Source: Aquilaria yunnanensis | Lineage: Eukaryota; Streptophyta; Magnoliopsida; Malvales; Thymelaeaceae | Direction: 5' to 3' | NCBI GenBank assembly: GCA_039654915.1 | Contig: CM077597.1 | Coordinates: 83,082,001 to 83,146,000, forward strand | Length of the DNA stretch: 64,000 nucleotides | Notes under the pieces: generated by a model | Seen by the model: only the letters and a program-made list of their open reading frames with translations | Databases searched by the model: none | Told to the model about the DNA's origin: nothing | Part shown: in pieces, positions 1 through 11,089 of the stretch | Numbering within the stretch: position 1 is the first letter of the stretch | Layout of the letters: each line of letters begins with the position of its first letter | Translations under genes and position numbers: made by a program

Positions 1-994
1 AAGTCTTAGCTAAGCTATGTAAGTGATCCACCAAGGAGCCCAAGCCAAGTCTAAAAGAATTTGGCAAAGAATGGCCACTAAGTTCATTACCTGGCATAAC
101 AAGAAAAGGGAAGATATGTGTAATAAGAGGGTAAGTGATGACTTTACTTAAGTAAGCCCAAAAGAGAGTGGATAAGGTCAAGTAAGCGACAACTTAAATT
201 AAATGCTCGTCAATATGACTTCAAAGGGTAAGTTAAGTCTTAGCAAGGGATGTTAAGGCCGGTATCCAAGTATCCCAGCGATAATTGCTCATGGGAAGTT
301 TTTTACCAACGGGTGTAAGGAAGTCCTAAATACATTTGCATGTGCATGTTTCATCCATACAACCATTGATTCATTAATTGCATCATTGGTTGTTATTTTG
401 TTATTGGTGCTATTCTCTAAGTAGGAAACTTTATGATTCCAAGTTGCTTATGATATAAGTTGTACTGACCAAGTGTTTGCCTTTTCAGTTGAGGCTAAGT
501 GAGCGTAATGAAAGTTTGGCTCATCACTTGAACTTAGCTTGCTCAAGTTAAGAGCTAAAGATGGATCTTACTAAATATTGTCACTGTATGTACAAGTATT
601 ATATTTTACACAGTAAGTGTTGCCTCTACTAGTGTCCATCGGTGTGTATAACACTAAGGTTACATTTGGCCGCATATAAGATTAAGATGCATGCATATAG
701 TTGTTACTTGAAGCAAAATCAATTAAAGTTTTTATGTTTTGGCTAGTTTTTAACTTTTGTTTTATAAATGGAAATGCCATGATTTTCTTCTCAGTTTTAT
801 ATATTTTTTATTGCATAGCCAATAAGACACATGCATTTTTTCTTTGAATGGTAGGCTAAGTAACTAGTTGTGTGTAATGCTTCAAGATACTTCATGAGTA
901 ATACCTAGGCAATTTTAACCTAAGTAGGATCATAGTTCCCTAAAAGCTTATCGATGGTAGTAAATTTAAGTCCCCGAGACCTTGTTTCACTACA
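1..994 (+). mobile_element. 3' part of a long Ty3/gypsy-type LTR
   Basis: This is the right-hand part of the LTR seen complete at about 16550-18910 and 51830-54184. It ends in TTTCACTACA at 994. A diverged tRNA-iMet type primer binding site (GTCAGTATTAGAGTAGG) follows directly. The left part lies outside the window. There is no coding potential. Confidence 0.75.
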
Positions 995-1213
995 GTCAGT
1001 ATTAGAGTAGGTAAATGGCCATAGTATAGGTAATATATGACGAAGATCCAAATGTGTCCTTATGGTCAGTAAGGTTGGTATTGCTTATAAGTGCTTCTCG
1101 AGTTATTGTCTAGCTTTGGTTATAGGTATATCAGTGGAAACCTAATAAGGTGCTAAAATTCAGGTAAGGGACCGGGTAAAGGCCTAAGTGGCCTAAGGTT
1201 AAACCCACAGGGA
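995..1213 (+). other. Primer binding site remnant and truncated retroelement leader
   Basis: The stretch starts with a primer-site-like sequence that resembles TGGTATCAGAGC. It then matches 18911-19130, the leader after the other copy of this LTR. Similarity stops at about 1213, where LINE-derived sequence starts abruptly. At 19131 the other copy instead continues into the retroelement interior, so this junction marks a deletion or rearrangement breakpoint. Confidence 0.65.
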
Positions 1214-2150
1214 AAGAAGATGTGAAAGTGTGGGAGAGAGAAAGTGAGGGGCTTCGACTCCAACAAATGGTATAGGGGAAAGCTTAGGCCAATGATCTTC
1301 ATAAGGTGATGGACTACATTACTAAATCCTTCTATTTTACTAACTTTCATAAAGACTGGGAAGGCATGCAACTGTGGAAAGCATTTGAAATATTTGGAAT
1401 AGTTGTTAATGTATGTGTTGCTTGGAAAAGGACAACAAAAGGCCATAGATTAGGTTTTATTCATTTTGAGGATGTTAAAGATGTTGGACATTTTTAGAAG
1501 GATTTGAACTTGATATGGATTAGGAGTTTCAAGATTAGGGTCAATGGATTGCATTTTATGATGATTGATAAAGCTAGGGGAACCGGAGACAGTCTTGTAA
1601 AGGCAGCTGAGATAAGGAGGAGATATACTGGTAGTCTAAGGGATAGGAGATGATTCAAGGATGTGATGGTGGGATGAAAAACAAAGGAAGATGGAAAACA
1701 TAAAGCAAAGAACTAGTGGGCTAGAGTTGAAATACAGTTAGAATCAGAAGTGCTAGCCTAGGTTTAGAGATATGCTATGGGTGAATCAAAGCATGTGGAG
1801 TTGCTAAACTCAATCCAACATTTGTGTGAATTAGATGTCGTTGCCTCACATAAAATAAAATATCTTAGTGTTCGAAGAATTTTGCTGGAGTTCCAATCTA
1901 AGAAGGTAGTAGCTACATTGTTGGTTGAAGGAGAAGAATGGTCTGATAAGTGGTTTTCACATATTATCCCACAGAAAGGACATGCAAAAACCTGGCAGAT
2001 TATTTTGGTTGTCGTGTACTGCAGTCACTCTACATGCTTGGAGAAGTTCAACTTTTGATTTGTAGAGCATCAAGTAGGGCAAAGTGGTGCCTATGGAAAG
2101 AGATCCATCTGGTAAAAGGTGTTTACATGTTGGAAGAATTTTGGTGTTAA
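1214..2150 (+). pseudogene. LINE (L1-type) ORF1 relic with RRM domain
   Basis: Broken frames read as a plant L1-type ORF1. The RRM-like part (about 1306-1530) has the pattern FTNFHKDWEG...LWKAFEIFG followed by GHRLGFIHFEDVKDVG, then a stop at 1495-1497. Sense resumes as LNLIWIRSFKIRVNG. A second conserved block (about 1777-2058) reads IKYLSVRRILLEF...LVEGEEWSDKWFSHI, the part that follows the RRM in these proteins. In full elements ORF1 is a nucleic-acid-binding protein that packages LINE RNA. Several in-frame stops make it a pseudogene. Minus-strand relatives lie at 12640-14440 and 47930-49735, and a shortened one at 28371. The family assignment rests on recalled motif patterns and not on a search. 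Confidence 0.7.
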
Positions 2151-2809
2151 TGTGTGGTCGATCGTCGAAACTGTCAAAAATAATTTTGGCTCACTAGTGA
2201 CTTAGAATTAATAAATTTATAGTTAGGCAGTGAAAACCAGGTCAAATCCCAAAGAATTTTTTTTTTATTTGAAAGCATCTTGTCAGAAACTCGAAATAAA
2301 AGATCAAAGGGTTTTTTTGAATTGATTGCTAAAATAAATTAACTGTAGAATTAAAATAAAATTAAACAATACTAAAAATGCTCAGTTCATAACTAATTAT
2401 CCATTCCAGTTACACAGTTAATTATTGAAGAAAAATATTTCTTCAATCCAAGCAAATAAACAAGACTCTCTTTAAAGCTAAAAAAAACCCAAAGAATTCT
2501 GCAGTTAAATTAATTAGAAAAAAGCTTTAGATTAGTTTTTTAATTTTGAGTAACTAGATATTAAAAAGTAATTTTTAATAAAATCAAAATTAGCCTTAAG
2601 AACAATGAACCAAAAAGTTTATTTCAGGAAATAATCCAAAAGCTTTAACAATTTAACCAATTTTACTTCTCCTACATCAGCTAACTAGAAATAAAAACAA
2701 TCTCCAATTAAATTCATTTTGCTTCGAATCAAATTCTTCACCTAAGCTGTTTAAAAGAAAACCAACCAAATTTGCAATTGTAGAATGAATTCTGCAAGCG
2801 AGAAGAGGT
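2151..2809. other. AT-rich spacer, no gene
   Basis: No coding signal is seen. The sequence is shared with 28633-29290, where it continues without the CACTA insertion. Poly-T runs near 2257 and 2540 differ by one base from the right-hand copy. Confidence 0.6.
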
Positions 2810-3345
2810 CACTACTAAAATATAGGACTTTACCAACTGCCATTTACCAACGTGTAACAGTTGGTAAATTGAATTTACCAACTACTGCACGTTGGTAAAT
2901 GGCAGTTGGTATTCGATACGTTGGAAACTTTTTTACCAACGCGCAACTAATAACACGTTGGTAAATTCCAACGTGTAGACGTTGGTAAAATACACGTTGG
3001 TAATTACCAACGGTCATGAAAAAGACTTGGTTTCTAGCACGTAGTTGTAGTTACCAACTGCTGGCAGTTGGTAAAACGGTAACTTACCAACTGCTGACAG
3101 TTGGTAACTTACCAACGGGTAGCAGTTGGTAACTATAACTGCTACCAACTGTCAGCAGTTGGTAACTTACCAACTGTCAGCCGTTGGTGAGTTACCAACT
3201 GCTGGCTGTTGGTAACTTACCAACTGCTGCCTGTTGGTAACTTGGCAGTTGGTAATTACCAACTGTTGGAAGTTGGTAAGGTAGTTGTTATGAAGCCGTT
3301 GGTAATTTACAACGCGTGCAAGTTGGTAAGTTCCCCATTTCCGCA
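2810..3345. mobile_element. CACTA transposon left terminus with subterminal repeats
   Basis: Starts with CACTACTAAAA at 2810-2820, the classic CACTA terminus, preceded by GGT. From 2830 to 3345 the motif TTACCAACTG and its complement CAGTTGGTAA recur many times in both orientations, often as near-palindromic pairs with the centre GTTGGTAACTTACCAAC. This is how subterminal transposase-binding repeats of CACTA elements look. The same site without the element is at 29287, where AAGGT runs on into AAATCAATC, so 2809/2810 is a real insertion boundary. A convincing right end was not found. Confidence 0.85.
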
Positions 3346-3677
3346 TTGGTAATGTATATTAAACGTTCCATGGCTTGGTTGTTTCGTATTTTTCCCCGTT
3401 TCAATCCACATTCAAAATTAAAATACCAATTCAAAAGTACGCCAGGCTTTACTCAGCAATAAACATTACACAGCTATGCCAACGTTATTAGAATAAAATA
3501 TTCTCAAATATAGCATAATTAAAACAATAACAGATATGTCTGAAAGAAAGCATTCAACATTCAACGCCTTACACATTTCAGAAATATCAAGTCAGTCTGA
3601 TTTAGGTCTAAAAATTATTATGTCTAGGGCTCTAACACAAGAACTTTGGAAATGCGCTAGCCTGTTGATGACGCCCA
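3346..3677. other. CACTA interior between subterminal repeats and transposase 3' end
   Basis: AT-rich sequence downstream of the minus-strand transposase-like gene, with no open frame worth calling. It would hold the 3' untranslated region of that gene. Confidence 0.4.
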
Positions 3678-4547
3678 TCACGGAGTCCCGACTATCTCCT
3701 CATCCTCTGAGTCCGAGTCATCAGGATAATGTGGAACTGGTTGTGCCGGCGGGCACGGAAGGTTTAGCGAACGACAAATAATCTCCAACTGAGCCCGGTT
3801 TGCCTCCAATGCGGCTCTCTGAGGCTCCATCTCTGCTCTCTGTCTCCTCTTAATTCTCTTGAGCTTCCTCTCATACTCCGCATCCCTTCGCGCATTCTCC
3901 TCCGCCATCATCTTCTGTACTTGCTCGTTGAATTGCGGTGTCTGTGTGATGTCGATAGGCGGGATGAGACCTAGCTGTCGGCGTCCCGGTATAACACACT
4001 GCTCATATCCTAATCCAAATACACGGCCTCTCCTTCTACCGCCAGATGCAGTACTAATGATTGCTAGTTCATCAATGGCCTCTATTCCATCCTCTTGCTG
4101 TGTTTGCTCCTCAATCTTTGCACTAATATGAGTCTACAGAAACGTCATAAAATACATTTAGTCATGTCATAATTTGTAAAACATAGTAATTAACTTAAGA
4201 ATATTCTGCGACCAAACAGTTTTACTACTTACAACAACTTCTTCACAGCGCTTACTAACATATTTCCCATTCTTCATTTTATGTGTCGCCTGAAAGACTT
4301 TAAACAAGCCAGGGTCCTTCTTCTCAGGATCTCTCTCTCTCTAACTGAATGAAACGTAACATTAATATGTAATTTAATTTCATTAGTATCTGAACTGTTG
4401 TTTGATAGAACATTAGCGAGATACATACCATTTGCTCTCGATGTGCAAACATCGAGATAGATCCCCCAGCATATGTCCCGCTGCAAGAGCTAGACTGTGA
4501 ATCCTCGTCAGTCATTGTTGCTCGCATTGCCTTGAACTTAACATATA
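3678..4547 (-). pseudogene. Ptta/En/Spm-type transposase-like gene, last three exons only
   Basis: Three minus-strand exons join in phase. Exon a (from about 4540 down to 4429, then donor GTATGT) ends in FAHREQM. Exon b (4340-4233, donor GTAAGT) carries DPGLFKVFQATHKMKNGKY and ends in SKRCEEVV, the pattern of the plant CACTA-associated Transposase_24 family (FKATHKRKNG...SEE). Exon c (4133-3678) has GGRRRGRVFGLGYE, then a charged coiled coil (AEENARRDAEYERKLKRIKR) and an acidic tail (DDSDSEDEEIVGTP). In CACTA elements such proteins assist transposition together with the TNP2-type transposase. Everything upstream of about 4547 is replaced by unrelated noncoding sequence, so only the C-terminal part survives, although these exons have no stop. 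The gene reads towards the left terminus at 2810, as expected for the same element. Confidence 0.72.
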
Positions 4548-7143
4548 TGTATTAATACCTTAAATCCCGTTCCTTGCCAAAACTAGAAATATGTATAAAT
4601 CAAATGACAAATATGTACGAAACTCAACATATAAAATAAGTGATGGATATGTATAAAATATATGCAACATATATAAAAATGAGATGAGAGATAGGTGCAA
4701 ATATGTTCAAACTTATGCATATGATTTCTCTTAGGTGTACATAAATTATATTCATTTGAACATATGCTTTTCATATTTTCATATGATTTATACATAGATT
4801 TCTTTTCCTTCTATAGATCAAATGAAAGTTAGATTACAAATATTTATGTAACATTTACTAATTTCACTGTTGTATATTATATATGCACCCGAGGTTCATA
4901 AGATTATTTATACAAATGAACTTATTCTTTTATACATGTGATTATGCATTTCTACAACTATGTTTATGTATTTGAACAGGTTAAAATTTTATATTAAAAT
5001 TTTTCCTATATTATTTTTTAGTACATATAATTTTATGGTTAACTATTGAGTTTAAGTTTAGATTTAGGGTTTATGATAAAGTTAGTCTTATGATTAAGGT
5101 TAGGGTTACCATTAGTGTTTAGGTTTACGGTGTAGAGTTTAGATTTAGTTATGGGGTTCATGGTTAGGAGGATTGATGGTTTATGCTTAAGTTTGGGCTT
5201 GGGTTTAGAGTTTTAGGATTAATAAGTATAAATTGGAGACAAATATAAAGATTTAAATAAAGTAGTTGACTACATTAACTATATTCAAAATGGTCATTAA
5301 CTATATTCAAAATTGTAGGCAAATAATTGAAAACAAATATTACTTTATTGCTAAATTAGAATACTATTAAGGCCCCTAAATTGGTAAAACCCAAAGGATT
5401 CATAAACTAGTAAATTCCAAAAGACCCTCAAATAAACCAAAACAAATTATTTGTTAACTTATTCTTCAAATTCCATAGCATCCTAAACAAAAAATATTTT
5501 TAATGTATTTTTAATTTTCTTAAATTGCGTTGCCATAATTGATGTATAATTCAGACAAATCATCACTATTTAAAAATTTCACAATTTTTGTAAAATCTCT
5601 GCTGATTGTATATTTTAAATTGATTTTGGGTTCAAATAAGGTCTTGTCAAGTTTAGTCATTATGCTATTTTAGATTTGGGTCGGATCAAACTTAGATTTG
5701 ATTTATTTTGGGTTCATGTCAGTTTGGGCTTGATACATTACGAGTTCAGATATTTTGAGTTTCGGTCATTAACTTTCACGGTAAAATCGGATCATAGTTA
5801 AATTCAGGTTATTAACTTTCATAGTCAAGTTTAATTAGGTCATTAACTTACAAGGTCAAATCGGATCATGTTAGACTTTGGTTTGGGTAGGTCTAATCAA
5901 GTCATCAATTTGGAGACATGGTGTAGATTTGATACGTTAACAAACGTATGTTAGACAAATCGCCTGTGTGCCACACATAAGGTAAGACATAATATTTACT
6001 ACAATAGACCCCCTTTATCAACTTGTGGTGGGGGTACAACTATACTAGAAATGGTTATCTCCTTTTATTTCTTTAATTAGCATGGATGCATCTATTTTGA
6101 GAACAATGGAGAGCATGGATCCTTGTGAAAATTTTAATTTCTATACAAAATATTAAGTAATTTTTAAATGAATCCCACTACAGTTTCTCAAATGACACCA
6201 ATAGTTTAGGGAAAATAAGAAAAATAAAAAGTTAATTATTTTTTCCATAAATACGTTGAAACTAAAGTAAAATTTTTGTTTTTTTATAATTATGTTCTAT
6301 AAAAAAATTAACTCTGCTATTAATGAAATGTTTTTTTGCCATAAAATGACACAATACTAGAACCAATCCATAGAACAACTGCCTATATTATATGAGTTAT
6401 CCCGTGTGAAAAGGATAAATATTAGTTGACCATGTTTCGAGCCTAACCGTACATGGGATCGACTGTATAGATTTGGTTGGAGATCATTTTTTCATTGATA
6501 TCCTTCTCCTTAATCTAGATTTCCAAGAGATCACATTGGTTTACTTCTTCTTTCAAATTTTGGTGTTTAAATCCCTGATCATTTCTCAAATAATAGTTGT
6601 ATTTATATAGGCACTTCAAGTTCGATGCTATTACTATTGCTATCTCGAACTTCTTGCTAACCTTCTACTGACCTTCTAATAATATTCTCATTGCCGATTA
6701 GAAAAATTAAACAAAAGAAACTTAGCTTTCTTTGTGTGGGCTATGTGGAAAGGAGTAAATGATTTATCTTTAAAAGCAAATTCAAATTTATTTATTGAGT
6801 GAGAATAAAGTCATATCTTATTTTAGGATTTGGGCATATTTATCTGGAGAAATGTGACACATATGTATTTGAAAATGGAGATAGAACTCATATCTGTTAA
6901 ATTGTGACTGGTTAGATATATTGTTGTATCTGATATAACAATTTATGTTTCAAAGTAGAGCAAATTTATTCAAAAACCTGGCACTGAGGCCAAGTGGGTG
7001 CCGGTCATATGCAGGTGGCAACTTGAATTTTCTAAAATGGGGTAACAGTGGTGTCTTTAAAATTATGTAAGTCTGAATTGTTTATTTTTTATCATTTGAT
7101 GTATTAGGAGACGTATTGGCCAGCTGTTCTTTTAGTAGTGTAG
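4548..7143. repeat. Noncoding duplicated block R (copies at 40611 and 57763)
   Basis: Matches 40611-43212 at roughly 97 percent by eye and 57763-60358 almost perfectly. There is no coding potential. At 5040-5230 it holds many loose GTTTAGGG-like words that do not form an ordered telomere array. The right part, from about 6470, belongs to the far upstream region of the small gene, because it also matches, inverted, 37800-38515. Confidence 0.8.
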
Positions 7144-9392
7144 TGATTTCAGCTACTAGCTACTACCAACCATTTGTAATCAGTTTTCATAAATCTGTTG
7201 AAGGTTCTAGAAGAAATTGAAATGACTAAACTCACAAAGAAAGTGGATTAATTATGGGGGAATTCCTAAAATTCTTAGATCTAACCCAAAATATTTAGCA
7301 AAATAAGTCTAACAAATTCTTAGATCTAATCCCAAATGAACAAAAACAATAACTACGGATAACGCGCGACAATCCACAAGCAATAACATGCTTGAAGCTT
7401 GCTAATAAACAGTTTAATATGAATATTAGTTGCATTGAGTTGTTACTGGCAAAAACGCCCAGCTGCCCGGTACGTACAAGTGGACGAATTAATTCGATTG
7501 TTTCGGTGACGAGAAAGTCCAAGTCGTCTTTCTCTATGCGAATTAGCCGACTGCAACAGCTGCATATACAAATCCCAAGTCAACTTTGTTTATACAAATT
7601 AATTAGAATTTTCAAGGCAATAATTAACTTGAGAACTTCGTATATTAAAATTTTTTTTAAAAAGTTTGGTGGGGCAGGTATGCAGTACATAAAACATATG
7701 TTTTTACATTTTAATTTACCAGACAGAAGACTACCATATATGCAAGTGTTTTTTTCCCCATTTACTGTGTATACCGAATGATACACAACAGCAGTTAGGG
7801 AAAAAAAGATAACTTCTTATTTCATTTTAAATTATATACATCAAAGTATCATATACTTATATAAAATAAAAATTAAAATCGTATACATATTTTTGGCATA
7901 GAGATTATGTTATTTTATTCTTTTTTTATTTCTTGTTTTAAGAATAAAATTCAATTAATAAATTTTAAAATCCTTGAGTTTCAAAACTATTACAATTTTT
8001 CTCTTTTGTTTTTATCATTCATTTTTACCAAAGTACACTACATTTGTCAATATATATTACTTGTAATTGATAAATCGTGATGAAAATAATTAGAATAAAT
8101 ATAAAATGTGTGAAAAAATTATATTCAATATTTTCATCTTAAAATGATATCTTTATTATTTATCACACAATTAAAACTGAATGAAACATTTCACAAGCCC
8201 AAAACTAAACAATCTAATGTTATAAAACTTTAACCTAGAGTGCTCAAGTTATCACTTCAAAAATTTTAATCGTATGAAGAAAGACGACTTGCACTAACAC
8301 CTCTCACAATCCACTAAACGTATTAATTATATAAATTTCGATGTTCAAACTCGCTCATTCCCATTAAAAGTTTTTATTTAAAAAAAAGAACAGGTATAAC
8401 TATATCTTAAGTTTAACATTTTGGTCATTTAGGAGTTTGTATTTCTTGGTTTTTTTTTCTCACGCTTTCTCCCATTAATTTGTCCCAACAATAATATATT
8501 AAACAAAGACCAATTAAGACTCTGTATTTCTTGGTCTTTGTCTTTCTTCGGTGCTTTGTCATTCATTTGTCCTAGCAATAGATTAAACAAAGATTGACGA
8601 AGACCTAACAAGTTCCCGATGTACAGTAGGACATTCATTTTACTAACCCATGTCTTTAATATTGATACTATCAAGTATATCACATCCATAATAAGTAGTT
8701 TCTTGCATGACATTTTATTTTATGTATGTAAATTGTGGAAACCTGCACCTTTTTCATGTTCCCTTAAAATGTTCCTGTTGTCATGATCGCACCATCTTTA
8801 CACTATACCGTATATGTTATTCATATTGCAACATCATTCATGATATATATGGATATAAATTTAGAAATTTTTATTTTTGAAATTCACTTTTAATTTTGTC
8901 ATAAGATTTTTTAGCATAAAAAATTATGATCATAATTTTTTTCTGATTACAATCACTTGAATCCTGTATACTCAACATAATTTTTTATGATTATAATCGC
9001 ATGAATTTTTTTTTAGGAAAAATTTAGAAATTTAGAAATTTATATATGGATTTTTTGAAAAAAATTAATTAATACACTAAAAGTAATTATTTTCATATAC
9101 AGTGACTATTTACTCTTATCTCCACCTCACTTGAAACTCTAAATATTTCACCAATCCTGATGCTTATTTTTATTAAGGTAGGTATTTCAATAAATTCATA
9201 AAACACAAATTATTTTAAAAATATTTTATTCAACTAGTTACCAGATATTTAGAGTATTGAATTTCAAATGCCGTGTCATTAGTTTTGAGCAGAAAATAAG
9301 AAAAATTGAAAATAAATAATTTTTGAAGTCTGAAATTAACAAAGCTCTAAGCATATGATCGTGTTTACATGATCAAAAAGAGTCAGCAAAAC
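7144..9392 (+). other. Upstream region of the dead small gene, copy 1
   Basis: No gene is seen. The reverse complement of about 36620-37800 aligns along this stretch, although the 7830-8700 part is more diverged and has indels. The part 7144-7825 also occurs at 45709-46386. The degenerate open frames here are conserved only because the DNA is duplicated. Confidence 0.6.
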
Positions 9393-9402
9393 TCTATATA
9401 AA
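9393..9402 (+). promoter_or_regulatory. TATA box of dead gene copy 1
   Basis: CTATATAAAG lies about 250 bases upstream of the ATG at 9650, with a 5'UTR intron between. The homologous position in the intact inverted copy (36601-36611) has CTATATAAAGG, followed in both by the conserved words CCCATTTGCAAGATTTCTCA on the transcript side. Confidence 0.6.
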
Positions 9403-9649
9403 GAAGTATCCCATTTGCAAGATTTCTCACAAAAGAGCTCTAAGCATAGGCAAAAAACCAAGTGCAAAGTTTTGAACCCAGAGCATCCAAATCACATGGC
9501 AATTTCTCTTATTTGTTGTTAGTACTAGTTTAGTGTTTTTACTGAGTTTGTTTGCAACATTCTTCTCCCAAAGCTTTTTAAATAAGTCCTGCAAAAAAAT
9601 TCTAAACCATTTTGCAATTCCTAAAATTATGCTCCAACATTTGCAGACA

Positions 9650-10286
9650 ATGGCTGGTGGCAAAATGCAAGGTGACTTGGGAAACTACCTTGGCTATGCC
9701 ACAGGTTTGATGGACCAAAAGGAATGGAATGGCAAGGAAAACCTGAATAAGCCATACCCACAGTCGATCCCTAATAGTAAGACAAAAACGTTTGAGCAAT
9801 CACCAGATACAATGAATAATAACACTTCATTTGGTGCTTTGGTGTATATAGCCCATGACTCCTCCTAAGCAAAAGGTCCCTTGAAAATTGTAGTTGCTTG
9901 GGAAAATTCTGCAACCGGACTTGGGAAAGTACATAGCTAAACCTTCTTTAGGTACATGTGCTAGGGAGGCCTAAACTTTCCAAGTTAGGTATGTGTATTA
10001 ATGGCCAAAAAGGGCTTGCTTTCCTATAATTTAATGGGAGAACTGGTTCTGTTTTAAATTGTATAGCATGTACACAAAATTGAACTCTATACATGCATGC
10101 AATTGGCTTACACAAAGATCTATCTTGCTACTCAAGTTATTGATTGGCAGATTCCCAAGGCAAACCTGGAGATTGCGAGTTCTGTCGCCAAGGATAACAC
10201 TAGTGACATCAAGTATTCAATGGAACTTTGTTGCTGCAATTCCTTCTATTGCCATCCAGTTCCAAGCGGCAACAGCGCCAAACTAA
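9650..10286 (+). pseudogene. Dead copy 1 of the two-exon small gene (unknown family)
   Basis: Compared with the intact copy at 35728-36356, exon 1 is 9650-9928 and exon 2 is 10103-10286. Exon 1 reads MAGGKMQGDLGNYLGYATGL... but has a TAA at 9866-9868, where the intact copy reads SSPAKAP. The donor after AAA is GTACAT. The acceptor has decayed from GCAG to GCAA at 10099-10102. Exon 2 is 184 bases long against 189 because of a net 5-base loss near 10195, which shifts the frame after KANLEIASSVAKDN. Downstream residues (WNFVAAIPSIAIQFQAA) survive only in another frame. The 5'UTR intron donor is GC instead of GT. Three independent lesions make function very unlikely. The copy at 62865-63501 carries the same lesions. 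Confidence 0.85.
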
Positions 10287-10457
10287 GCAGCAAACGCATG
10301 CGCAATGCAAGAGCATCCATGAGGCACTTAAATAATTTCTAGTTTTAGTACTAATGAATAAACTGCCTCTTATCTATCTGTTAATTTCATGAATTATCTA
10401 TGCCCCATTGTCTGTATATTGTTGCGCTGTGCCCAATAGTATACTTTGAATTTAAGA

Positions 10458-10463
10458 AATAAA
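10458..10463 (+). terminator. Poly(A) signal of dead gene copy 1
   Basis: AATAAA lies about 170 bases after the reading frame and is conserved in position with the intact copy (35551-35556 on the minus strand). Confidence 0.45.
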
Positions 10464-11089
10464 GTATATCAAGAACTCGGAGTTATGATGTATCTTTGAA
10501 GAACATAACTTCTACAAAGAAATTAACCTATGTTCACAATGAATATAATTTTTTCCATTAAAAAATAAAAGCTTACATGCGAGCAAGCTAGAAACTCAAA
10601 AGTTAAATTGGGGAGAGGGGGAGGATTAGCTTTGTTTTTCAGCAAAATCACAATAACAATTGATCTTTGAATCGTAAATAAACCAAGTTGAGAGCATATC
10701 ATATACAAAATTTTGGTGTTGGGCAAAGGGTAAACAACTATGAAATCTTGCTTGTACTATTAAATTGATGAGAGCAAGCATGTTAAGATTTGATGTCTAA
10801 ATTGAGATCATGCGAGTCACCATTTGATAATTAAGAAACAGGGTTCCAGAAAATGACTTGGAAACCAATAATTCAATGAGGCTTAGAAAATCCAAAAATG
10901 TTTCTTTTTTCTTGAATGACGTATGAGTTTACACCTTTTGATTGTTCATTTCATTTACTTGTTTTTGTACTTTTTTATCAGAATATGATGGAATTAATTA
11001 GGAAGACCGGTTCGGAGCGAGCAAAAAATAGAGCAGATAAAGTATTCAAGTAGCTGGAGATTGGAGACCGAACCCCTGGTGTATATATA
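10464..11089 (+). other. 3' flank of dead gene copy 1
   Basis: No gene is seen. It aligns inverted with about 35050-35550 and then loses similarity. The whole stretch 7826-11089 is missing from the second older copy, at the junction 46386/46387. Confidence 0.55.

Larger units (their letters stand above)
1..10785. repeat. Left copy of a 53.2-kb-spaced near-identical duplication
   Basis: Base 1 matches base 53191 and base 10785 matches base 64000. The shift is 53190 up to about base 3215, then 53215 because the right copy has one extra 25-bp unit inside the CACTA subterminal repeats. By eye there are about thirty substitutions or one-base indels in the first 4.3 kb and none in the stretches compared after that. 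Both ends run off the window, so the true extent is unknown. This is either a recent tandem duplication or an assembly duplication. Confidence 0.93.

Noticed and set aside
3859..4131. Plus-strand 90-codon frame with many Ser and Cys.
   Set aside because: It is an antisense shadow of the last transposase-like exon.
5040..5230. Many GTTTAGGG/TTAGGGTT-like words that suggest an interstitial telomere array.
   Set aside because: The words are irregularly spaced and mutated, with no ordered TTTAGGG tandem. This is common in AT-rich plant spacers.
7130..7140. TTTTAGTAGTG, a perfect complement of the CACTA left terminus, apparently closing a 4.3-kb element that starts at 2810.
   Set aside because: The flanking triplets do not match (GGT against TAG). 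Related sequence at 37800 and 40220 (inverted) runs straight through this point with only a few base differences, and there are no subterminal repeats near it. It is probably a chance match, although a rearranged true end cannot be excluded.
7392..7781. 129-codon open frame repeated at 60607-60996.
   Set aside because: It lies in the upstream region of the small gene, is truncated in the more diverged copy (45954-46274), and has no domain. It is identical only because the DNA copies are identical.
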